Shown here: in pieces, positions 1 to 8,775 of the stretch
Layout: every line of letters starts with the position of its first letter
Position numbering within the stretch: the first letter of the stretch is position 1
Source of the DNA: Streptomyces bauhiniae
GTDB taxonomy: Bacteria; Actinomycetota; Actinomycetes; Streptomycetales; Streptomycetaceae
NCBI RefSeq assembly: GCF_004784475.1
Contig: NZ_SRRT01000004.1
Location: forward strand, 1 to 64,000
DNA length: 64,000 nt
Direction of reading: 5' to 3'
Translations under genes and position numbers: made by a program
The notes under the pieces: model-generated
Told to the model about the DNA's origin: nothing
Seen by the model: only the letters and a program-made list of their open reading frames with translations
The model's database searches: none

Positions 1-346
1 GCACCGCCGCACAGCCCGCCTCGATCGCGGCGAACACGTACTTCGGCTGGAAGTGAATGTCCGCGATCACCGGAAGCTGCGACTTCCGCGCGATCGTCGC
101 CAGCGCATCCGCGTCGTCCTGCGTCGGGCAGGCCACCCGCACGATCTGGCAGCCCGACGCCGTCAGCTCCGCGATCTGCTGGAGCGTCGACCCGATGTCC
201 GACGTACGCGTCGTCGTCATCGACTGCACCGACACGGGCGCCCCGCCCCCGACCGCCACCGATCCCACCTGGATCTGCCGCGACACCCGGCGGGTGGCGA
301 CAGGGCGGGCCGGTAGCTCGGGGACGCCCAGGGAGACGGCGCTCAT
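1..346 (-). CDS. ispG: IspG (GcpE), 4-hydroxy-3-methylbut-2-enyl diphosphate synthase, N-terminal part
   Basis: Only the first 115 residues are in the window; the gene continues past the left edge. IspG is the iron-sulfur enzyme of the MEP pathway that reductively opens methylerythritol cyclodiphosphate to HMBPP. The visible part contains VQSMTTT and the VIADIHF segment typical of the IspG TIM barrel N-terminus. The catalytic cysteines lie outside the window. The ATG at 346 follows the hpnH stop by only a few bases, so it is the last visible gene of the hopanoid operon. Streptomyces often have a second ispG copy here dedicated to hopanoid supply (family knowledge). Confidence 0.93.
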   Translation of the reverse strand, partial: MSAVSLGVPELPARPVATRRVSRQIQVGSVAVGGGAPVSVQSMTTTRTSDIGSTLQQIAELTASGCQIVRVACPTQDDADALATIARKSQLPVIADIHFQPKYVFAAIEAGCAAV

Positions 347-350
347 GGCC

Positions 351-1373
351 TCACTCCCGGTTTCCGGAGACGGTCTCGCGCATGGCCCGCAGCGACTCCT
401 TCAGGGAGCCCATGGTGGCGAGGACGGCGGTCGGCTCGTAGCCGCAGTGCGCCATGCAGTTGGCGCAGCGCGGGTCCTTGCCCCGGCCGTACTTGTCCCA
501 GTCGGTGTCCTCGACCAGCTCGCGGTAGGTCGGCACGTACCCGTCGCTCATCAGGTAGCAGGGGCGCTGCCAGCCGAAGAGGGAGTAGTTCGGGATGGCC
601 CAGGCGGTGCAGGGGAAGTCGACCTTGCCCTCGAGGAAGTCCAGGAACAGCGGGGAGTGGTTGAGCCGCCACCGCCTGCGGTTGCCGCCGGAGAACGCCT
701 TCTTGAACAGCTCGCGGGTCTGCTCGACGCCGAGGAAGTGCTCCTGGTCGGGCGCCTTCTCGTAGGCGTAGGCGGGCGAGATCATCATCTCGTCCACCTC
801 CAGGTCGTCGTTGAGGAAGTTCAGCACCTCGACGATGGTCTGCGGGGTGTCGGTGTTGAAGAAGGTCGAGTTGGTGGTGACCCGGAAGCCGCGCTGCTTG
901 GCCTCCTTGATCGCCGCCACCGCCTCGTCGAACACACCCTCCTTGGCCACGGACTCGTCGTGCCGCTCACGCAGCCCGTCGATGTGCACCGCGAACGCGA
1001 AGTACGGGGAGGGGGTGAACTTGTCCATCTTCTTGCGCAGCAGCATGGCGTTGGTGCACAGGAAGACGTACTTGCGCCTGGCGACGAGCTGGCGCACGAT
1101 CTCGTCGATCTGCGGGTGCATCAGCGGCTCACCGCCCGCGATGGACACCATCGGCGCACCGGACTCCAGCACCGCGCCCACCGCCTGGGCGACCGGCATC
1201 CGCTGCTTGAGCACGCCGGCCGGGTGCTGGATCTTCCCGCAGCCCTCGCACTTGAGATTGCAGGCGAACAGCGGTTCCAGCTCGACGATCAGCGGGAACT
1301 TGTCCCGCTTGCGGAGCTTCTGTTCGGCCAGGTATGTAGCGACCTTGATGGACTGACGCAACGGCATGGCCAT
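351..1373 (-). CDS. hpnH: HpnH, adenosyl-hopanoid radical SAM enzyme
   Basis: A 340-residue radical SAM protein that joins a 5'-deoxyadenosyl radical to diploptene, giving adenosylhopane, the first C35 hopanoid step. The cluster motif CxxxCxxC is at C38/C42/C45 (CNLKCEGC). A second cysteine-rich stretch, [12 protein letters not shown], lies near the C-terminus. The reading frame is open upstream to 1412, but an exact GGAGGT at 1381-1386 stands 7 nt before the ATG at 1373, so that start was chosen. Its ribosome binding site overlaps the 3' end of hpnG, indicating coupling. The product acts in the cytoplasm or on the inner membrane face. Confidence 0.95.
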   Translation of the reverse strand: MAMPLRQSIKVATYLAEQKLRKRDKFPLIVELEPLFACNLKCEGCGKIQHPAGVLKQRMPVAQAVGAVLESGAPMVSIAGGEPLMHPQIDEIVRQLVARRKYVFLCTNAMLLRKKMDKFTPSPYFAFAVHIDGLRERHDESVAKEGVFDEAVAAIKEAKQRGFRVTTNSTFFNTDTPQTIVEVLNFLNDDLEVDEMMISPAYAYEKAPDQEHFLGVEQTRELFKKAFSGGNRRRWRLNHSPLFLDFLEGKVDFPCTAWAIPNYSLFGWQRPCYLMSDGYVPTYRELVEDTDWDKYGRGKDPRCANCMAHCGYEPTAVLATMGSLKESLRAMRETVSGNRE

Positions 1374-1378
1374 CTGGC

Positions 1379-2020
1379 TCACCTCCGGGGGAGCGGCAAG
1401 GAACGGTGCCATTCGAAGAACGCGGGAAGGACGGAACGGAGAACGCGGAAGGCCGATATTCCACCGCGTACCGTTCCGATCCGGACAAGTTCATGTTCAG
1501 GAGCGTCCACGACCACCCGTACGGCCGCAACCGGGCGGTCGCCCGTGCCGACGGCGGTGCGCAGGGTGGCCGCCGATTCCATGTCGACCGCGATCGCGCC
1601 GGTCGCCAGCAGAGCGGAACGCTCCGGGCCCCGGACCACGTGGTCGGAGCCGGTCAGGGGGCCGGTGTGGACGGTGCGGCCGGGGAGGGCGCGCCGCAGC
1701 TCCTTCACCAGCAGGTCGGTGCCCACGCAGGGGACGGTCCCCCGCGGGTCACGGGTCTCCCCGGCGACCACCAGGTCGCCGGGGTGCATGCCCGGTGCCA
1801 GGCCGGCGCAGAAGCCTGTGGCCAGCACGGCGGTGTCGGCCGTCCCCGGACCGGCGAGCCTTTCGGCGACGGACCGCTCCGCCGCCCTGGGGCCCATGCC
1901 GGTACGCAGGACGGTGAACCGCCCCCCGGCCGCGCCCCGGTCGCCGGTGCGCAGGGCCAACCGCTCGATGCCGAGCGCGCAGACGATCAGCAGCGGTGCC
2001 GGGGCGGGCCGGGATCTCAT
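1379..2020 (-). CDS. hpnG: HpnG-type nucleoside phosphorylase/hydrolase
   Basis: A 213-residue protein of the purine nucleoside phosphorylase superfamily. In hopanoid clusters HpnG removes adenine from adenosylhopane to give ribosylhopane (family knowledge). Supporting sequence: an N-terminal LLIVCALGIE strand, a glycine-rich phosphate-binding region around TGMGPRAAERSVAE, and a late SAATLRTA segment. Its ATG at 2018-2020 directly abuts the shc stop (TGA then ATG), and its own stop overlaps the hpnH ribosome binding site. Position between shc and hpnH is the main support for the specific role. Confidence 0.88.
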   Translation of the reverse strand: MRSRPAPAPLLIVCALGIERLALRTGDRGAAGGRFTVLRTGMGPRAAERSVAERLAGPGTADTAVLATGFCAGLAPGMHPGDLVVAGETRDPRGTVPCVGTDLLVKELRRALPGRTVHTGPLTGSDHVVRGPERSALLATGAIAVDMESAATLRTAVGTGDRPVAAVRVVVDAPEHELVRIGTVRGGISAFRVLRSVLPAFFEWHRSLPLPRR

Positions 2021-4060
2021 TCAGCTCCCTCCGGCCGTGGCGCGGACGCCCCTGCGGGCGGCCAGGGGTGCCTTGTCGAAGGGGTCGCCGTGCAGGTACC
2101 GGCCGAGCGCGGTGAGCGGGAACACCTGCCGGTACAGGTGGTAGTTGATGGAGAAGTCCCAGGGGAAGCCGGTGCCGGTGAAGTACGGCTCGTCCCAGGA
2201 GCCGTCGGCCCGCTGGGTCTCGGCCAGCCAGCTCACTCCACGCTCGACGGCGTCGGAGTCCCGCTCCCCCGCCGCGAGCAGCGCCATCAGCGCCCAGGCG
2301 GTCTGGGATGCGGTAGAGGCACCGCGGCCGCTCCACTCCCGGGCGTACTTGTACGAGCGCAGGTCCTCGCCCCAGCCGCCGTCGTCGTTCTGCGCCTGCT
2401 GGAGCCAGTGCACCGCGCGGCGGATCGCCGGGTGGGACACGGGCAGTCCGGCCGCGGTCAGCGCGGGCACCACCGAGCCTGTGCCGTATACGTAGTTGAC
2501 GCCCCAGCGGCCGAACCAGGAGCCGTCCGCCTCCTGTTCGGCGAGGAGCCAGGTGATGCCGCGCCGGGTGCGCGGATCGTGGGCGAGCCCCTCGGCCGCC
2601 ATCATCTCCACTACGTGCGCGGTGACATCGGCGGACGGCGGGTCGATGACCTCGCCGAAATCGCAGAACGGCAGCCGGTTGGGGAACGGGCTGGTGTTGT
2701 CGACGTCGAAGGCGCCCCAGGCGCCGTTCTTCGACTGCATCCCGAAGTTCCAGCGCACCGCCCGCGCGATCGCCCCGTCCACCCGGTCGGGCTGGGGGTG
2801 ACTGACCCGGCGCAGGGCGAGGGCGACCTCGGCGGTGTCGTCGATGTCGGGGTAGTTGTCGTTGTGGAACTCGAACGCCCAGCCGCCCGGCGGGAGTTCA
2901 GGGCGCTTGACGGACCAGTCGCCGGGGCGGCGGATCTCCTCGGCCAGCATCCAGTCGGCCGCCTTGAGCAACTGCGGGTGATCGGCGGGGACTCCGGCGT
3001 CGGCCAGCGCGATGACGGCGAGGCAGGTGTCCCACACCGGGGACTGGCACGCCTCGATCATCCGGGAGCCGTCCTCGCGCCAGACGGCGAACCGGTCCAG
3101 CGACTCCAACCCGGCCCGCATCACCGGGTGCTGGAGGTCGTAGCCCATCAGGTGCAGCGCGATGACCGAGTACACGGCCGGGGGCTGGATGCCGCCCCAG
3201 CAGCCGTCGTTCTCCTGGCGCTCGACGATCCAGCGGGCGGCGGCGTTCATCGCGGCCCGGCGCACCCGGCGCGGTACGGCTCCCCGCAGCCGGTGCACCA
3301 CCTGGTCGAGCCGCTCGAAGGCGCCGTCCCAACTGGCCAGCGGGGCAAAGGGCTTGGGCGGGTTGGGGTTGGCCGGGTCGGTGTGCAGCTCGTCGAGCGG
3401 GAAGGGCGCGGGGCGGACCGGGCGCTTGGCCGAGACGATGGTCAGCGGCACGATGGTCTGCCGGGCCCAGCAGCCGAAGTCATAGATGTTGAGCGGCAGC
3501 CAGGTGGGGAACCAGATGAGTTCCGGAGGGAGTTCGGGCAGGTCCTCCCACTTCCACCAGCCGAACAGGGCGAGCCAGATCCGGGTGAAGACGCGGGCGG
3601 AGGCGATGCCACCCCGCTCGCGCACCCAGGCCGAGGCGCGCGCCATGTGCGGGGCGTCCGGCGCGTCCCCGGCCAGCCGCAGGGCGACGTACGCCTCGAC
3701 GGTGGCGGACAGGTCGCCGGGGCCGCCGTAGAAGGTGGCCCAGGCGCCGTCCTCGCGCTGCTCACCCCGGATGAACAGGGCGGCGGCGCGGGTGGTCGCC
3801 TCGTCGCGGATACCGAGGAACTGGCGCAGCAGGAGGTCCTCGGCGTCCATGGTGACGTTGGTCTCCAGGTCGCCCTTCCACCAGCCTTCGGAGTCCTGCC
3901 GGGCCAGCAGGAACTCGGTGGCGCGCGCTGCGGCGCGCTCGGCGGCCTCGGGTACCCCGGCCGCCAGGGGGTCGGTGCTGTCGGTGCTGTCGGTGTCGCT
4001 GGCCGCGGCAGCGCGGGGCGGGATGGTGGCCCCGGTGCTTCCGTCGGTCGTCGCTGTCAT
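2021..4060 (-). CDS. shc: Squalene-hopene cyclase
   Basis: A 679-residue monotopic membrane cyclase that converts squalene to hopene and hopanol. The catalytic acid motif DIDDTA is at residues 405-410. Several QW-type repeats are visible, for example QENDGCWGG near 282-290, QADGSW-like and QNDDGGWG segments towards the C-terminus. Length is normal for bacterial Shc plus a low-complexity N-terminal extension of about 35 residues with a short Ser-Thr-Asp repeat. The ATG at 4060 begins MTATTDGSTG. It lies 118 bp downstream of the prenyl synthase gene, the largest gap inside the operon. Confidence 0.97.
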   Translation of the reverse strand: MTATTDGSTGATIPPRAAAASDTDSTDSTDPLAAGVPEAAERAAARATEFLLARQDSEGWWKGDLETNVTMDAEDLLLRQFLGIRDEATTRAAALFIRGEQREDGAWATFYGGPGDLSATVEAYVALRLAGDAPDAPHMARASAWVRERGGIASARVFTRIWLALFGWWKWEDLPELPPELIWFPTWLPLNIYDFGCWARQTIVPLTIVSAKRPVRPAPFPLDELHTDPANPNPPKPFAPLASWDGAFERLDQVVHRLRGAVPRRVRRAAMNAAARWIVERQENDGCWGGIQPPAVYSVIALHLMGYDLQHPVMRAGLESLDRFAVWREDGSRMIEACQSPVWDTCLAVIALADAGVPADHPQLLKAADWMLAEEIRRPGDWSVKRPELPPGGWAFEFHNDNYPDIDDTAEVALALRRVSHPQPDRVDGAIARAVRWNFGMQSKNGAWGAFDVDNTSPFPNRLPFCDFGEVIDPPSADVTAHVVEMMAAEGLAHDPRTRRGITWLLAEQEADGSWFGRWGVNYVYGTGSVVPALTAAGLPVSHPAIRRAVHWLQQAQNDDGGWGEDLRSYKYAREWSGRGASTASQTAWALMALLAAGERDSDAVERGVSWLAETQRADGSWDEPYFTGTGFPWDFSINYHLYRQVFPLTALGRYLHGDPFDKAPLAARRGVRATAGGS
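3971..3997. repeat. 9-bp tandem repeat inside the shc N-terminal extension
   Basis: Two exact copies of GTCGGTGCT followed by a partial third (GTCGGTGTC). On the coding strand it encodes repeated Ser-Thr-Asp in the disordered head of squalene-hopene cyclase. Copy number could vary between strains without breaking the frame. Confidence 0.7.
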
Positions 4061-4178
4061 GGCTTCCCCTTTGTGCAGTCGTTCGAGTCGTGCTGCTGTG
4101 GGTCCGCCGTCGGCCGGTGTGCCGCTGATCGCGTCGCACCGGCCGGCGACTACGCGAGGGTTATTCGGCCGATAGTGA
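4061..4178 (-). other. 118-bp gap inside the hopanoid operon
   Basis: Intergenic stretch between the prenyl synthase stop and the shc start. I see no strong hairpin terminator or canonical promoter. It could carry an internal promoter for shc and downstream genes. Confidence 0.4.
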
Positions 4179-5312
4179 TCATCTCTTCCTGACGACGACG
4201 AAGTCGGCGAGCGCCGTGAAGGCGTCCCGCACCCGGTCGGGCATGTCGACGGCGTGCAGGGCCTCGATGGCGACGGTGTGCTGGCGCCGCGCCTCGTCCG
4301 CCGTCCACTCGCGGCCGCCCGCCTCCTCGATGAGGGCGGCGCGGGCCGCGAACTCCTCCTCGGAGAAAGCGGCGAAGTCGCTGCTCTTGGCGTCGGCGGC
4401 GAGGATCTCGCCGAGCCGCTCGGAGGCGGGGCCCCCGGCGGCCAGGGCCGCCACCACGGGCAGGGACTTCTTGCGCTGGCGCAGGTCGCTCCAGGTCTGC
4501 TTGCCGGTGGACTCCGGGTCGCCCCAGATGCCGAGGAGGTCGTCGACGGCCTGGAAGGCCAGGCCGAGGTGGTAGCCGTAGCGCTCCAGCGCGTCGGCGG
4601 TGCGGTCGTCGGCGCCGCCGAGGACGGCGCCGATGGAGGAGGCGCAGGCCAGCAGGGCGCCGGTCTTGTTGCCCTCCATCTCCAGGCATTCCTCGACGCT
4701 GACGCGGTCGCGGTGCTCGTAGGAGATGTCCTGGGCCTGGCCGTCGATCAGGGCGCGGGTGGCGGCGGTCAGCCGGCGGGTGGCGCGGCCGGCCTCGACG
4801 GTGCCCAGCTCCAGCAGGACCTCGTTGCCGAGGGCGAACAGGGCGTCGCCGACCAGGATGGCCTGGGCGGGGCCGTGCACCTTCCAGACGGTGTCGCGGT
4901 GGCGGCGCTGCTCGTCGCCGTCCATCAGGTCGTCGTGCAGCAGCGAGAAGTTGTGCACCAGCTCGACGGCGACCGCGCCGGGCACGCCCACCTCGGGGGC
5001 GGCGCCGGTGACCTCGGCGGAGAGCACGGCGAGGGCGGGGCGCACGGCCTTGCCGCCGTCACCGGCGGCCGGGTTCCCGGCGGCGTCGATCCAGCCGAAG
5101 TGGTAGGCGGCGACGGTGTCCATCGGGGGCGCCAGCCGGTCGACGGCGGCGCGCAGCACCGGGGTGGCCAGGGTCCGGCCGCGCTCCAGCAGTGCGGTCA
5201 CGTCCACGGCGTCGGCGGCTGTCGAGGCCGGGGGCGGCACAGTGGGCACAGTCTCTCCTCTTGTTGCGGTACCGGGGGTGCGGGGCCCCTCCGGGCTGTG
5301 CTGATCGAGCAT
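4179..5312 (-). CDS. Polyprenyl (farnesyl-type) diphosphate synthase of the hopanoid operon
   Basis: A 377-residue trans-isoprenyl diphosphate synthase that makes the C15 substrate for squalene formation (inferred from operon position). The first aspartate-rich motif is HDDLMD at residues 126-131, inside LLHDDLMDGDE. The second is DDLLG in FQAVDDLLGIWG near residue 265. The first ~35 residues are Pro/Thr/Ala-rich and probably disordered. The open frame extends much further upstream, but the ATG at 5312 overlaps the hpnE stop by one base (TGATG) and is the natural start. C15 versus C20 product specificity cannot be settled by eye. Confidence 0.93.
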   Translation of the reverse strand: MLDQHSPEGPRTPGTATRGETVPTVPPPASTAADAVDVTALLERGRTLATPVLRAAVDRLAPPMDTVAAYHFGWIDAAGNPAAGDGGKAVRPALAVLSAEVTGAAPEVGVPGAVAVELVHNFSLLHDDLMDGDEQRRHRDTVWKVHGPAQAILVGDALFALGNEVLLELGTVEAGRATRRLTAATRALIDGQAQDISYEHRDRVSVEECLEMEGNKTGALLACASSIGAVLGGADDRTADALERYGYHLGLAFQAVDDLLGIWGDPESTGKQTWSDLRQRKKSLPVVAALAAGGPASERLGEILAADAKSSDFAAFSEEEFAARAALIEEAGGREWTADEARRQHTVAIEALHAVDMPDRVRDAFTALADFVVVRKR

Positions 5313-6730
5313 CAGGCCGCCTCCTCGAACTGGAAGAGGTGACGGGGGCGGGGCCGGCCCAGGGCGCCCAGCGCGGCGTCGGCCGCGCTCACGCCGCTGC
5401 GGACCGCGCTCTCCATGGTCGCGGGCCAGCCGGTGGCGGTCCACGCGCCGGCCAGGTAGAGGCCGGGAGCCTTGGTGCGGGCGCCGGGGCGCAGCCGCCC
5501 GACGCCGGGGGTGGGGGCGAACGTCGCGGTGCGCTCGCGGGTGACGAAGAAGTCCCGTACCCGCGCCGTGCGGGCGCCGGGGATCAGCCGTTCCAGCTCG
5601 GGCAGGTAGCGCTCGCGCAGGTCGGCGACGGGGGCGTCGATGTCGTCCTGCGCGGCCGACTGGGACAGCGCCAGGTACTGGCCCTCGCGCAGCCCGGAGG
5701 CGGCGGTGCGGTCGAACACCCACTGCACGGGCGTGCCGAGCGCGGCGAGGAAGGGCCGGGCGAGCACCGGACGGTCGTACACCACATGCACGTTGAGGAT
5801 CGGCGCGGTGCCGATGCGCAGCAGCCGGCCGGGGTCGTCGAGCGCGCCGGCGGGGAGCAGGTCGTGGGTCTCGCGCTGGGGTACGGCGAGGACGACGGCG
5901 TCGGTGTCGATCGTCTCGCCGGGGGTCTGAACGCTCCAGCGTCCGTCCGCGTATCGGGAGAGGGAGGTGACACGGGTGCGCAGCTCGGTACGGACGCCCG
6001 CGGAGTCGAGCGCCTTGCGGGCCAGCCGGTCGTGCAGGTCGCCCAGCGGGACGTGCGCCCAGCCGATGTCGGCCGCGCCGGGCTCGGACAGCAGACCGGT
6101 CTTGAACACCATCGCGGCGAGTCCGAGCGAGGCGTCCCCCGCGACCGCGTTGAGAGTGGCGACCCCGACCAGGTCCCACAGCGCCTCGATGGCACGCGGC
6201 GACTGGCCGTGCCGGGCCAGCCAGGTGCCGAAGTCCTGGCCGTCCAGCGCCGGGTCGGTGGGGTCGAGCCCCTTGAGCGCGAGGGCGGCCCGTCCCACGG
6301 AGGCACGCTCGGCGAGCGAGAGGTGCGGGTACGCGGCCAGGCTCCGCCCCAGGTGCAGCGGTACGGGCAGCGGGTCGCGCCGCAGCCGGCCGAGCCGCCG
6401 CCCCTCGGGCTTGTCGACGTCGACCACGGGTACGTCGAGCCGGTTCTGGAGGGGGGCCAGCGCGGTGCCCTCGATCCGGTCGAGGAACCAGCGGTAGGCG
6501 GTGCAGCAGCGCAGGTAGACGTGCTGGCCGTTGTCCACGGTCAGGTCGCCGCGCTGGAAGGAGAAGGCGAGCCCGCCGAGCCGGGGCCTGCCTTCGAGCA
6601 GGGTGACGCGCACGCCCGCGTCGGCGAGCGCGAGGGCCGCGGTGACCCCGGCGAGTCCGCCGCCGACCACGACGGCGTCCCGGCCGGTGGCGCCGGTGTG
6701 CGCCCGTGCCGGGCGTGGGGCCTCGCTCAT
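5312..6730 (-). CDS. hpnE: HpnE, FAD-dependent hydroxysqualene amine oxidase/dehydroxylase
   Basis: A 472-residue flavoprotein of the phytoene desaturase/amine oxidase family that reduces hydroxysqualene to squalene, the last step of the HpnCDE route. The N-terminal dinucleotide-binding motif VVVGGGLAGVTAALALADAG is followed by a glutamate (LLEGRPRLGG). A C-terminal FAD motif, GLYLAGAWTATGWPATMESA, is typical. The start at 6730 has GGAAGGA upstream and overlaps the stop of the 47-codon ORF by four bases (ATGA). HpnC, HpnD and HpnE are all encoded together here. Confidence 0.94.
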   Translation of the reverse strand: MSEAPRPARAHTGATGRDAVVVGGGLAGVTAALALADAGVRVTLLEGRPRLGGLAFSFQRGDLTVDNGQHVYLRCCTAYRWFLDRIEGTALAPLQNRLDVPVVDVDKPEGRRLGRLRRDPLPVPLHLGRSLAAYPHLSLAERASVGRAALALKGLDPTDPALDGQDFGTWLARHGQSPRAIEALWDLVGVATLNAVAGDASLGLAAMVFKTGLLSEPGAADIGWAHVPLGDLHDRLARKALDSAGVRTELRTRVTSLSRYADGRWSVQTPGETIDTDAVVLAVPQRETHDLLPAGALDDPGRLLRIGTAPILNVHVVYDRPVLARPFLAALGTPVQWVFDRTAASGLREGQYLALSQSAAQDDIDAPVADLRERYLPELERLIPGARTARVRDFFVTRERTATFAPTPGVGRLRPGARTKAPGLYLAGAWTATGWPATMESAVRSGVSAADAALGALGRPRPRHLFQFEEAA

Positions 6731-6870
6731 GCCGCGTCCTTCCGTGCGTGCCGCGCGTGCTGGTGGAACCGTGCACGTCCGGCCGTCGCAGTCAGGGACG
6801 CCACGCCGCGGGCGAGGGTTGCCCGCGGCGGCCGGGCCGCCGGAGCCGCCTCCTGGGCCTCGGCCGCCAT
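6727..6870 (-). CDS. 47-aa conserved-position small ORF between hpnD and hpnE
   Basis: The ATG at 6870 overlaps the hpnD stop (TGATG) and the TGA at 6727-6729 overlaps the hpnE ATG (ATGA). The ORF therefore fills the hpnD-hpnE interval exactly and is translationally coupled at both ends. The 47-residue product begins MAAEAQEAAPAARPPRATLA and ends in a basic, histidine-rich tail (HQHARHARKDAA). There is no signal peptide and no hydrophobic helix long enough to span a membrane. I believe a short DUF6380-type family is annotated at this position in other Streptomyces, but I could not verify this. Its function is unknown. It might only maintain translation between its neighbours. Confidence 0.7.
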   Translation of the reverse strand: MAAEAQEAAPAARPPRATLARGVASLTATAGRARFHQHARHARKDAA

Positions 6871-7820
6871 CAGGCGCGCCCCCTGAGCGTGTGCCGTGAG
6901 ACGTGCCGGGTGTCGAAGCCGGACAGACCGCGCACGGCGACGTACGCCTTCTCGCGGCCGGGCAGCGAGACGCGGCCGCGCAGCACGGCCTCCGGGTCGC
7001 GCTCGATACGGTCCAGCAGCCGGCGGTAGATCCCGGCCATGGCGGCGACGCAGGCGCCGCTGCGGCGGTCCAGCATGGGCAGCAGCCGGTAGCCCTCGGC
7101 GAACAGGGCGCGGGCGCGGCGGACCTCGAAGTGCACCAGGCCCGCGAAGTCGGAGCCCTCGGGCGGGGTGGGTCCGGCGAACCCGGCCGAGCAGCCGAAC
7201 TTGGCCAGGTCGTCGGCGGGCAGGTAGGTGCGGCCGCCCTCGGCGTCCTCGCGGACGTCGCGCAGGATGTTGGTGAGCTGGAGGGCGAGCCCCAGCGTGT
7301 CGGCGTACTCGGGGGCGCGCTCGACGCCGCGTGCGCCGGGCTCGGTGCCGAAGATGCCGAGCGAGAGGCGTCCGATGGCACCGGCCACGCAGCGGCAGTA
7401 GACCTTGAGGTCGTCCCAGGTCTCGTAGGTCGCGCCGCGCACGTCCATCTGGACGCCGTCGATCAGCTCGTCCAGGCCGCCGAGCGGGATGGGGAAGACC
7501 CCGGCGGCGTGGGCGAGGGCGACGGCCACCGGGTCGGTGTCGTCTTCCTCGACCGCGCCCGCCTGGACCCGGCCGAGCAGCGCCCGGGTGTCCTCAAGGC
7601 GCTCCACCTTCACCGCGCCGGGCAGCTCGCCGTCGCCGATGTCGTCGACGCGCCGTGAGAAGGCGTAGAGCGCCGACATCGCGCGGCGCTCGGCCGTCGG
7701 CAGCAGCCGGATGCCGTAGGCGAAGTTGCGGGCCTGCTGGCCGGTGACCGTCTCGCAGTAGCGATAGGCGGCGAGTACCGGTGCGGACACGGCTTGCGAA
7801 GCCTCCACTGCCCGGATCAC
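6870..7820 (-). CDS. hpnD: HpnD, presqualene diphosphate synthase
   Basis: A 316-residue squalene/phytoene synthase family enzyme that condenses two farnesyl diphosphates to presqualene diphosphate. The aspartate-rich motifs are RRVDDIGDGE (D59/D60) and DVREDAEGGRTYLP in the second half. The start is GTG at 7820, and its first bases overlap the hpnC stop as GTGA. The downstream stop overlaps the 47-aa ORF. HpnC and HpnD are paralogues; HpnD is assigned from the RTYLP-type second motif and operon order. Confidence 0.95.
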   Translation of the reverse strand: MIRAVEASQAVSAPVLAAYRYCETVTGQQARNFAYGIRLLPTAERRAMSALYAFSRRVDDIGDGELPGAVKVERLEDTRALLGRVQAGAVEEDDTDPVAVALAHAAGVFPIPLGGLDELIDGVQMDVRGATYETWDDLKVYCRCVAGAIGRLSLGIFGTEPGARGVERAPEYADTLGLALQLTNILRDVREDAEGGRTYLPADDLAKFGCSAGFAGPTPPEGSDFAGLVHFEVRRARALFAEGYRLLPMLDRRSGACVAAMAGIYRRLLDRIERDPEAVLRGRVSLPGREKAYVAVRGLSGFDTRHVSRHTLRGRA

Positions 7821-8713
7821 CCCTCTCCTCGCAGGGTCGTGCCCGCCTCACGCAGCAACTGGAGCTTGCCGGGCTTGGGCGGGCCGGGAAGTACGTCGAA
7901 ATCGGCGGCGGCGATCGCGCGGACCGCCGCCTTTCCTCCCGCCACGAATCCCGCGAGCAGCAGCTTCAGTCTGCCGTGGACGCTACCCACGAGAGGGGCG
8001 CCTTCATTCAGCAGATCGTGTGCGCGTCGGGCTTCGAACGCGACCAGGGCGCGTACGGACGCGCCGGCGCTCGGGGCGGCGAGGTCGCTCTCCTGGACAT
8101 GGAAACGCTTCATGTCCTGGGCGGGCAGGTAGATGCGGTCGCGGCCGAGGTCCTCGGCGACGTCCTGGAGGTGCTCGACGATCTGCAGCCCGGTGCACAC
8201 CGCGTCGGAGCGCCGGACGCGCTCGGGGGTCGCGGTGCCGGTGACGGCGAGCACCAGGCGGCCGACCGGGTTGGCGGAGAGTTCGCAGTAGGCGCGCAGG
8301 TCGTCGTAGGTCTCGTAGCGGGTGACGAGCTGGTCCTGGCGGTTGGCGGCGATCAGGCCGAGGAAGGGCTCGGGGGTGAGGCCGCGGCGGCGCACGGTGG
8401 GCTGGAGGCGGCGCAGCAGGGGGTGACGCGGGGTGCCGTCGAAGACCCGGCCGAGGTCGGCCTCGAAGGCGTCGAGCACGGCGAGCCGGTCGTCGGCCCG
8501 CTCCGGGGGGACGCCGAGGACGCGGGCGTCGGCGCCGCCGGGGGCCAGGTCGCCGTCGCCGATGTCGTCGACCAGGCGGGCGAAGCCGTAGACGGCCATG
8601 AGGTCGGTGCGCCAGGCGCGGGGCAGGAAGAACGGGGCCACGGGGAAGTTCTCGCGCGCGGCCTTGTCCAGCGTGGCGCGTTCCAGTGCCGTCGCCGTGT
8701 CGGTTCCCGTCAC
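7817..8713 (-). CDS. hpnC: HpnC, hydroxysqualene synthase
   Basis: A 298-residue paralogue of HpnD that converts presqualene diphosphate to hydroxysqualene. It has FARLVDDIGDGD (D49/D50) and the second motif DVAEDLGRDRIYLP. The start chosen is GTG at 8713 (MTGTDTATALERATLDKAAR). This GTG overlaps the TGA of a 21-codon upstream ORF (GTGA), suggesting coupled translation. It is the first enzyme gene of the hopanoid operon; the promoter should lie upstream of 8775. Confidence 0.94.
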   Translation of the reverse strand: MTGTDTATALERATLDKAARENFPVAPFFLPRAWRTDLMAVYGFARLVDDIGDGDLAPGGADARVLGVPPERADDRLAVLDAFEADLGRVFDGTPRHPLLRRLQPTVRRRGLTPEPFLGLIAANRQDQLVTRYETYDDLRAYCELSANPVGRLVLAVTGTATPERVRRSDAVCTGLQIVEHLQDVAEDLGRDRIYLPAQDMKRFHVQESDLAAPSAGASVRALVAFEARRAHDLLNEGAPLVGSVHGRLKLLLAGFVAGGKAAVRAIAAADFDVLPGPPKPGKLQLLREAGTTLRGEG

Positions 8714-8775
8714 TGCGCGCTGCCCGGTGCAAGGACGGCGCGGCTCGCGTTGAGCTGGGGAGTTTCCGTAGCCAT
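8710..8775 (-). CDS. Possible 21-codon leader ORF at the head of the hopanoid operon
   Basis: The ATG at 8775 opens a 21-codon frame (MATETPQLNASRAVLAPGSA then Q and stop). Its TGA overlaps the hpnC GTG start by the GTGA arrangement. A GGAGA at 8786-8790 stands 10 nt before the ATG, a usable ribosome binding site, whereas hpnC itself has only weak Shine-Dalgarno sequence upstream of its GTG. This makes translational coupling plausible. No runs of regulatory codons or conserved domain are visible. It could be a chance ORF. Confidence 0.45.
   Translation of the reverse strand: MATETPQLNASRAVLAPGSAQ

Noticed and set aside
1406..4192. 928-codon open frame on the + strand over shc and hpnG
   Set aside because: It is the antisense shadow of shc/hpnG/hpnH; composition (Gly/Arg/Val-rich, no domains) is an artefact of high-GC codon bias.
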